From: Ruminococcaceae bacterium UBA7067
GTDB lineage: Bacteria; Bacillota; Clostridia; Oscillospirales; Acutalibacteraceae
Length of the DNA: 19,960 nucleotides
Reading direction: 5' to 3'
Assembly: GCA_002493755.1 (NCBI GenBank)
Contig: DKZT01000036.1
Location: 1 to 19,960 of the forward strand
Both the position numbers and the translations under genes were made by a program. The stretch's first letter is position 1. Each line of letters begins with the position of its first letter. The notes below the pieces were generated by a model. That model saw nothing but the letters and a program-made list of their open reading frames with translations, did not search any database and was not told where the DNA came from. This document shows, one piece after another, positions 14,482-19,960 of the stretch.

Positions 14482-15735
14482 ATGAGCTTTAAAATTTCAC
14501 TATCAACAATTCAATATGGATTTTTCTTGCTTTTGTATTTTAGACCTGCCAGCTATATTATAGGTAATACAGCAGACAAAATATGTTTAGGCATTATTTG
14601 TGCTTTGTCAGTCTTTTATTTTGTTAAAGCTATTTTTGAATCTAGGAAGGGCATCTATCATCCGTCAAAAACTATGATTATGCTGATACTTTTCTTTGGA
14701 TGGTGTATGCTTGGTTCTACTTTCTTGAATTATTTTCTGTCAAATGAAGTGTCGATTTACTATGCGATAACAACTTTTCTTTGTGAATTGGGGATTATCG
14801 TAGTATCCGATATGAGATTGGAAAAAAATCCCGAACAGTATTTGCGCTTATTTGTCAGCATAGGCGGCTTTTTTAGTCTGATTAACGCTATTACAATGTT
14901 TATTTATGGATATTCCGGCGGGTTGAATGCTCTTGCGGAGAGAGACGGAAGAACTATTTCAAGCAATTATTTTTATTTTGCGGAGGATAATGCTACCTTT
15001 TTCTTAGTATGGCCGGTTCTGATACTTACTTGGATTTTTTATTTCAAGTATAAAAGAACAGGTAAAATGCTGGTTTGGTCTTTGTTATTCACCGCTATAA
15101 CCACTGCTGCGTATGTTTATATGTGGTCTGTTAACAATATGATTGGATTCTTCATAACAATAGGCATAATACTCTTGTACTGGAGAAAATCGAAAAAAGA
15201 GAAAGTAACAATAAAAAGAAGAAAACATATTATTTCAAAATTTGATATAGGGTGGATTCTTGCAATTATATATAACTATCTGCTTGTTGTTGAACAAATA
15301 TTCTTACAGTATTCAGATTTCATAGTTAACAAGCTGAATAAAGGAATTACATTAAACGGCAGAACCCCGATTTGGGAAAGGTGCTTATATTATTTGCAAG
15401 ATCAGCCATTGATAGGCTTTGGCTATGAGGAAAGAAGCGTTACGATTTCAAAAATACTATTTAACCATGCACATAATATTATGCTGGAAATACTGTATAG
15501 AGGTGGATTCATAGGAATTATTTTATTTGTTATTCTTTTGATTGTTTTAGGACGAAAAATAAAAAACTATCAGAATAATGGAATAGTTATGATGTTAGGA
15601 TGGTGTATAGTTCTGTTTGTTTTCTTAGCGTCTATTGAATTTGCGTTCTATCGTTATCCCTACATTGTATTGTTTGTTCTTCTAGGGCGTTGTGAGATTT
15701 TGTGTGAACGAAAACAACTGATAAGAGAGGTATGA
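14482..15735 (+). CDS. Wzy-like polysaccharide polymerase / O-antigen ligase family membrane protein
   Basis: Integral membrane protein of 417 residues with about ten hydrophobic helices. It is probably the polymerase that joins repeat units on the outer side of the membrane. The large external loop contains the family signature: LNGRTPIWERCL (R294, W298) followed by PLIGFGYEE and NHAHNIMLEILYRGG (H329/H331, N332). These match the GR-x-x-x-W, P-x-x-G-x-G and H-x-x-N elements of the Wzy_C group. Sequence outside these motifs is highly variable in the family. It is immediately upstream of a flippase, which fits a Wzx/Wzy-dependent pathway. A ligase role cannot be excluded but is less usual in a Gram-positive. 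Confidence 0.88.
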   Translation: MSFKISLSTIQYGFFLLLYFRPASYIIGNTADKICLGIICALSVFYFVKAIFESRKGIYHPSKTMIMLILFFGWCMLGSTFLNYFLSNEVSIYYAITTFLCELGIIVVSDMRLEKNPEQYLRLFVSIGGFFSLINAITMFIYGYSGGLNALAERDGRTISSNYFYFAEDNATFFLVWPVLILTWIFYFKYKRTGKMLVWSLLFTAITTAAYVYMWSVNNMIGFFITIGIILLYWRKSKKEKVTIKRRKHIISKFDIGWILAIIYNYLLVVEQIFLQYSDFIVNKLNKGITLNGRTPIWERCLYYLQDQPLIGFGYEERSVTISKILFNHAHNIMLEILYRGGFIGIILFVILLIVLGRKIKNYQNNGIVMMLGWCIVLFVFLASIEFAFYRYPYIVLFVLLGRCEILCERKQLIREV

Positions 15736-15736
15736 G

Positions 15737-17158
15737 ATGGAGCAATCAAGAGAAAACAAGCTAGTAAAAAACACCGTAATTCTTGCTATCGGTACCTTTT
15801 TTCCAAAGTTTGCTGTGTTCATTACGCTGCCTATATTGACAGGATATTTAACGAAAACAGAATACGGAACATATGACCTTATTCTTACTTTGGTTACTTT
15901 ATTGCTTCCGGCTGCAACGCTTCAAATTCAGGTAGCAGCTTTCAGATTTTTGATTGAAAAAAGAGAGAACGAAAAGGATACTAAATCCATAATAACTAAT
16001 ATTTTTGTGTTTATTATTCCAACATCGCTCATAGTGTTGGTTGCTCTGTATTTTTTACTGTACTCACAGGATAGCATTCTTAGAATAGAGATTTGCGTGT
16101 ACTTTTTGCTGGATATTCTCTCGGGCGCAGCAAGACAGGTGGCTCGCGGATTGGGCAAAAACTCTTTATACACAATCAGTGCTTTCATCAGCGCTGTCAG
16201 TCAGATTGTATTTATATTCCTTTTTGTCTGGGTTACCGGCTGGGGATTAAACGGAGCTGTACTTGCATTGTGTATCGGTGAATTTGGTTCATTTGCATAT
16301 TTGTTTTTTAAGGTAAAGCTATTTAAATATTTTGACATACGGCTGCTGAGTAAAAAGAGGCTGAAAAGCTTATTGTCATATTCGTGGCCGATGGTTCCGA
16401 ACAGCCTGTCTATGTGGGTAATGCGTGTATCTGACAGGCTTGTTATAACAGCCGTTATGGGTGTAGCGGCAAATGCAGTATATGCGGTTGCGTATAAAAT
16501 TCCGTCTATATTGAATTTGGCGCACAACACCTTTAATATGGCGTGGCAGGAAAGTGCCTCACTCGCTTCAAAAGATACTGATGCAAATGCTTATTTTTCA
16601 AAAATATTCAGAGATCTTTATGATATATCAACGGGAATGCTGTCGGCTCTGATCGGAGTCACTCCAATCCTTTTTGCGGTTTTAATCAGAGGAGATTATA
16701 GCGATTCGTATAATCAAATCATTGTACTGTATATGGCAATTTACTTTTGTGCATTGTCTTCTTTTTGGGGAGGACTGTATGTTGCTTATCAGAAAACCAA
16801 AAGCGTCGGATTAACTGCGATTATTGCCGCTGTTATTAACCTCGTAGTTGATATTGCTTTGATAAAGTGGATTGGCTTATATGCAGCATCTCTATCAACT
16901 TTGGTTAGCTATCTTTTCCTTTGCATTTACCGTATAATTGACACAAGGAAATTTCTTAATGTTAAGTACGATTACAAGCATATTATCATAACTTTGCTTG
17001 TCGTTATTTCTCAATGTGTTGTTTGTGCACAGAGAATGCTAATACTTGATATTTTTAATTTTATAGTTGGTGTAATTGTTTTTGCTGTTTTGAATAAAGA
17101 TTTGCTCATTTCCTACCTGAACAAGATGAAGAAGAAAATCTGCAGAAGTCGTAAGTGA
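15737..17158 (+). CDS. Wzx-like polysaccharide flippase (MOP superfamily)
   Basis: Moves the undecaprenyl-linked repeat unit across the membrane. The 473 residues have about 12-14 hydrophobic helices, starting with a short basic N-terminus and LVKNTVILAIGTFFPKFAVF, a hallmark start of the Polysacc_synt group, then LPILTGYLTKTEYGTYDLIL. A second half repeat begins near SYSWPMVPNSLSMWVMRVSDRLVI (about residue 214). The C-terminus is lysine/arginine-rich and cytoplasmic. Its ATG is only one base after the polymerase stop, so the two are co-translated. Flippase, polymerase and membrane sugar transferase together define a Wzx/Wzy-type pathway. No Wzz/tyrosine-kinase chain-length genes are seen in the window. 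Confidence 0.93.
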   Translation: MEQSRENKLVKNTVILAIGTFFPKFAVFITLPILTGYLTKTEYGTYDLILTLVTLLLPAATLQIQVAAFRFLIEKRENEKDTKSIITNIFVFIIPTSLIVLVALYFLLYSQDSILRIEICVYFLLDILSGAARQVARGLGKNSLYTISAFISAVSQIVFIFLFVWVTGWGLNGAVLALCIGEFGSFAYLFFKVKLFKYFDIRLLSKKRLKSLLSYSWPMVPNSLSMWVMRVSDRLVITAVMGVAANAVYAVAYKIPSILNLAHNTFNMAWQESASLASKDTDANAYFSKIFRDLYDISTGMLSALIGVTPILFAVLIRGDYSDSYNQIIVLYMAIYFCALSSFWGGLYVAYQKTKSVGLTAIIAAVINLVVDIALIKWIGLYAASLSTLVSYLFLCIYRIIDTRKFLNVKYDYKHIIITLLVVISQCVVCAQRMLILDIFNFIVGVIVFAVLNKDLLISYLNKMKKKICRSRK

Positions 17159-17197
17159 TGAATATAAAAGGAAAAGTAAATTTGAAAGGGGTATAAT

Positions 17198-17770
17198 ATG
17201 AGTAAGAAGAGAAGCTTGCTTGATTCTATAACAGATCGGTTGACAAATATTCTTAAACGGAAAGAATCAACTGATTATTATTTAAAAATAAGAAAAAAGG
17301 CTAAATACGGCAAGGGATTGACCAAGTATTGGGCGCAGTATAAGCATCATAGGATTATGCGTGAAAACGGATGCTCTATTCCTTTTTGTAAACAGATTTT
17401 TTCCGAGGAAGGAAATCCTGTTTTTCCTCACGGTTTAAATGGAATTTTAATATCTCAAGGTGCTAATATTGGTAAAAATTGTGTTATTTTCCATCAAGTA
17501 ACTATCGGTTCCAACACCATAGCCGGAAGTAAGAATTACGGATGTCCAACAATAGGCGACAATGTTTATATCGGTTGTGGAGCAAAAATTATCGGAGGCG
17601 TTCATATAGGCAACAATGCAAGAATCGGCGCAAATTGTGTTGTTACGCAAGACATTCCTGATAATTGCACTGTGGTTATGCAAAAACCTCGTGTAATAAT
17701 CCATGAAGAGGGTACTATGAACAATGCCTTTGTAAATTATTATGACGCTTTTACTTCCGGAAAAAAATAA
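17198..17770 (+). CDS. Hexapeptide-repeat acetyltransferase (serine O-acetyltransferase / CysE-like fold)
   Basis: A left-handed beta-helix acyltransferase that probably O- or N-acetylates a sugar of the repeat unit using acetyl-CoA. The 190 residues have a basic helical N-terminus (1-60), a PHGLNGILIS segment (77-86), the catalytic-type histidine H99 in VIFHQVTIGS, and hexapeptide turns through TIGDNVYIGCGAKIIGG, VHIGNNARIGANCVV to about residue 160, closing with the DIPDNCTVV cap. The layout is that of the serine acetyltransferase-like enzymes common in capsule loci. A true cysteine-synthesis role is unlikely because no cysK is near and the N-domain is short. GAAAGGGG at 17184-17191 precedes the ATG. 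It is the last gene of the cluster, 25 bases before the terminator stem. Confidence 0.88.
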   Translation: MSKKRSLLDSITDRLTNILKRKESTDYYLKIRKKAKYGKGLTKYWAQYKHHRIMRENGCSIPFCKQIFSEEGNPVFPHGLNGILISQGANIGKNCVIFHQVTIGSNTIAGSKNYGCPTIGDNVYIGCGAKIIGGVHIGNNARIGANCVVTQDIPDNCTVVMQKPRVIIHEEGTMNNAFVNYYDAFTSGKK

Positions 17771-17794
17771 AGATGTGTTTATACATAACAAAAT

Positions 17795-17840
17795 GAGGCT
17801 CGAATGGATGCAAAATGTCCATACGAGCCTCTTTCGTTTT
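17795..17840. terminator. Strong hairpin, probable bidirectional terminator between converging genes
   Basis: GAGGCTCGAATGGA (17795-17808) pairs with TCCATACGAGCCTC (17818-17831): 13 pairs with one A/A mismatch and a nine-base loop. TTTCGTTTT follows on the + strand, and the complement of ACAAAAT gives a T-rich tail (ATTTTGT) on the minus strand. It sits between the acetyltransferase stop and the stop of the convergent fibre gene. Confidence 0.85.
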
Positions 17841-17871
17841 AATAAAAATCAGAACGATTATGTCGGAGTGC

Positions 17872-19959
17872 TTAGATTGCAGCTGACGGAATGTAAACCA
17901 ACCGTGCGCCGTAATCGCGTCGATAAGTATTAATATTTTGAGTGCAATACCAGTAAAATCCGCCTGCGGCAGTGCTGTTACTCCAAGCACCGCCCAACAG
18001 GGCAATTTTATATCCGTTAAGGTTAGTTGTTACTGCAGTGTAATCGCCGACGGGAAGTGATGATGTGCCGCCGACCTCTGACGGCATCAGCAGCCAATCG
18101 TATTGCTCGGACCCGTAGCCTAATGCGTTAACATATCCGTTTGTATTCGGCAATGTGAACCCGACAGGCTTATAATTGTCACTGTGAGTTGACTCTGTAA
18201 ACATAAAATCGTCAGCCACATAAGGCTGACCGCCTGCCATTTCGCTGTTGCCCCAAATGTTGATGCCCTGTATGTGTTTCCAGATATTTCCCCAAGGGTT
18301 CTCAACGCCACGATATGAAACGGATAGCTTGCCCGGCTCTGTATTTAAACTGCCGCTTCCGTTAATGGTGTTCATTGTCTCGCTGGCTTGTCCGGTTGTG
18401 TTTCCAAGCGCAGATGTTGCACCGGTAACAGCACAACAGTTAGATGCGTTATCATCTGTTATATTGGTAACACCTCGTCCGACGGCAGACTGCGTGTTCA
18501 TTGTGCCAAGCTCAATCATCATTAATAATTGATTTGCAGATACTGATTTTACAGTGTCACAGTGCCAACCTGTGCCTCTGTTTGCCGCCAACGCTTCAAA
18601 GCTTTGTTTCGATAGATTCTTGTACCTGCCTGAAATTGGTTTTATGCCGGATACGGAACAGATAAGATCCGAGCTTAAATCTGTTTCTGATGATGTGTCC
18701 GAATCGTCGGTAATGTATTTACCGACAGACGGTTTATACATACTGCCCTCATAGGCGGAATATAAAATATAGTCAATCTCGTTTCCGTCACTGTCAATAA
18801 AAGCAGGGTGAAGCTTAAATCCGTTGTGCGGTCTTGATGTTACATAATAGTTTGCCTTGCGCATATGGTAGCCTATGCCTGTCGTTCTGTTTTTCTCATA
18901 GATAACAGGAACAACCTTGTAGTAGAATGCCGGCTGATAAACCATAACCTGTCCGTTGCTGCCATCCTCGGTGTAGTTTTCGTCACCGTAATACGCCGTT
19001 ATCGTACCATCGTCCAAAACATTACATCGACTTCTGCCGCCAAACATAGGATAACTGTCAAAATCTGCTCCTGCGCTTTTTCCGACTGCCCCGGCTAATC
19101 GGGTAAATGTCTTGTTTTCAAAATCAACCTGTAAGCCGAGTACCTCATCACCCAAGCCGATATTCGCCTTTATATCGGCAATATCATCAGCGGCTTTTGT
19201 CGCCTTGCTTTCAAGCACGGTTATTCTATTGCTCAATGCAATATCTGTGTTTGTGTGGGTTTCAATGTTCTCTCTCATCGAGCCGATACTTGCCTGAATG
19301 TCCGATATATCGTTCTCTGCCTCATTTAGCCTTACTTTGTCCTCCGTGACGGTAGCCTGCAAAGCCTCAAACGCTTTTTTATCGTTGAAGCCGCCTGCTG
19401 AAAGCTCCGAAATATTCCTCTGCATATCCTCAACAACAGACTTTACCTCGGCAACCGTATCACTGCTGTTATTAACGGCTTCCGACAGAGAAGCGACAGC
19501 TTTGTTAGTGTTGACAGCGCTTGCTTGCAAATTCTCAATTACACGGGCGTTATCATCAATTCTGCCCTCGGCAATCGCCAGCCTGCCGCTGTTTGCGTTT
19601 ACGCTGTTGCGTACTTCGCCGAGTAAATCCCTTTCCTCGCTGTCGCTCACATAGGCGCATACGCTCTGAATCATCAGCTTGGGCGCAGTGCCGTCTGTCT
19701 GAGCAGGAATATATACACCTAGACCGTTGAGCTGCGTTTCATCGCCGCCAAGCTTGAAGCTCTTGCCCGTGTCGCCGAGCAGTGCCCATATCGTCAGCCA
19801 TTCGCCCTTTTTTAAAGGCTGAACGTATGAGTTTGTGCCGATATGCTCCGTTATATTTGACTCGATTATGTTGCTGTCGCAAAGGTAGTTATAATACCCT
19901 GAATATCTTCCTGCAAGAGGATAAACCCTTAAATCTGACTGAACAGCTTTCATTCTCAT
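17872..19959 (-). CDS. Fibre-like protein with DGR-type (C-type lectin fold) variable C-terminus; 5' end may be incomplete
   Basis: 695 residues are visible, reading leftward from the window edge. The first Met codon is one base from the edge, so the true start may lie outside. Layout: an N-terminal beta-rich domain (1-105); a long heptad-type coiled coil (about 105-270) with repeated LNEAENDISDIQASIG-like and ALSNRITVLESKATKAADDI segments, typical of trimeric fibres; a linker; then a C-terminal domain (about 300-695) with MVYQPAFYYKV, YRGVENPWGNIWKHIQGINI and a final GGAWS...YGARLVYI. This last architecture is that of the formylglycine-enzyme-like/C-type-lectin domain in phage tail-tip receptor binders and DGR target proteins. 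It is convergent with the polysaccharide operon and probably belongs to a prophage or DGR locus continuing to the right. Ser/Thr/Asn-rich composition differs from its neighbours. Confidence 0.75.
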   Translation of the reverse strand: MRMKAVQSDLRVYPLAGRYSGYYNYLCDSNIIESNITEHIGTNSYVQPLKKGEWLTIWALLGDTGKSFKLGGDETQLNGLGVYIPAQTDGTAPKLMIQSVCAYVSDSEERDLLGEVRNSVNANSGRLAIAEGRIDDNARVIENLQASAVNTNKAVASLSEAVNNSSDTVAEVKSVVEDMQRNISELSAGGFNDKKAFEALQATVTEDKVRLNEAENDISDIQASIGSMRENIETHTNTDIALSNRITVLESKATKAADDIADIKANIGLGDEVLGLQVDFENKTFTRLAGAVGKSAGADFDSYPMFGGRSRCNVLDDGTITAYYGDENYTEDGSNGQVMVYQPAFYYKVVPVIYEKNRTTGIGYHMRKANYYVTSRPHNGFKLHPAFIDSDGNEIDYILYSAYEGSMYKPSVGKYITDDSDTSSETDLSSDLICSVSGIKPISGRYKNLSKQSFEALAANRGTGWHCDTVKSVSANQLLMMIELGTMNTQSAVGRGVTNITDDNASNCCAVTGATSALGNTTGQASETMNTINGSGSLNTEPGKLSVSYRGVENPWGNIWKHIQGINIWGNSEMAGGQPYVADDFMFTESTHSDNYKPVGFTLPNTNGYVNALGYGSEQYDWLLMPSEVGGTSSLPVGDYTAVTTNLNGYKIALLGGAWSNSTAAGGFYWYCTQNINTYRRDYGARLVYIPSAAI
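17896..17997 (-). other. Candidate DGR variable repeat (VR) at the 3' end of the fibre gene
   Basis: Covers roughly residues 655-688, bounded by the conserved LLGGAW and GARLV blocks. Between them lie clustered codons of the N-N-Y kind (AGT, AAC, AGC, ACT, TAC, TAT, TGC, AAT, ATT, AAT, ACT, TAT, CGC, GAT, TAC), the pattern left when AAC/AAT codons of a template are mutated at adenines. This is inferred from layout and codons; no template repeat is in the window to confirm it. Confidence 0.5.
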
Positions 19960-19960
19960 A

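Noticed and set aside
17198..17770. Housekeeping serine acetyltransferase (cysE) for cysteine synthesis
   Set aside because: The N-terminal domain is short and there are no cysteine genes nearby; position at the end of a capsule cluster favours a sugar acetyltransferase.
18248..19654. Plus-strand open frames opposite the fibre gene
   Set aside because: They are low-complexity Ser/Leu-rich shadows of the 695-codon minus-strand frame and have no recognisable domains.

Overview
The window looks like chromosomal DNA of a low-to-moderate GC Gram-positive bacterium, most likely a gut-type Clostridium relative (Oscillospiraceae/Ruminococcus-like). This rests on strong AGGAGG-type ribosome sites before almost every gene, AT-leaning codon use and protein flavour. 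The genus cannot be fixed from the sequence alone.

About nine tenths of the window (44-17770) is one co-directional polysaccharide (capsule/EPS) gene cluster on the + strand. It falls into three blocks. (1) 44-5157: activated-sugar supply, with RfbA, RfbB, a thymidylate kinase, a DegT-type PLP aminotransferase and a 'sugar-transfer associated' ATP-grasp protein. RfbC and RfbD are not present, so the dTDP-4-keto-6-deoxyglucose from RfbA/RfbB probably goes to the aminotransferase, giving a dTDP-4-amino-4,6-dideoxyhexose. (2) 5173-12319: seven tightly packed genes for small organic acids. They encode a MmgE/PrpD-family enzyme, a TIM-barrel protein (U32-like, tentative), a malate/lactate dehydrogenase of the Ldh_2 family, a second ATP-grasp ligase, a CitE/HpcH-like C-C bond lyase, and the beta and alpha subunits of a divergent iron-sulfur fumarase/tartrate-dehydratase-type hydro-lyase. 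(3) 12338-17770: assembly and export, with a membrane sugar-1-phosphate transferase, a GT4 glycosyltransferase, a Wzy-like polymerase, a Wzx-like flippase and a hexapeptide acetyltransferase. A strong hairpin at 17795-17831 ends the cluster.

The working hypothesis is that block 2 builds an unusual carboxylic acid and that one or both ATP-grasp enzymes couple it as an amide, for example to the amino sugar from block 1, before or during assembly by block 3. Several block-2 enzymes depart from their family consensus at catalytic motifs: Asn for His in the dehydrogenase, and altered RD-x-AH, GPTT-x-x-R and CQDTG motifs in the hydro-lyase. This suggests substrates other than malate and fumarate. 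This cassette is the best candidate in the window for an undescribed system.

On the minus strand, from 19959 down to 17872, lies a convergent gene for a long fibre-like protein with a coiled-coil middle. Its C-terminal end looks like the C-type-lectin-fold variable region of diversity-generating retroelement (DGR) target proteins and phage tail-tip proteins. No reverse transcriptase or template repeat lies in the window. The right edge is therefore probably a prophage or other mobile region next to the polysaccharide locus. No tRNA, rRNA, CRISPR array or insertion sequence was seen, and no gap between genes exceeds about 105 bases.
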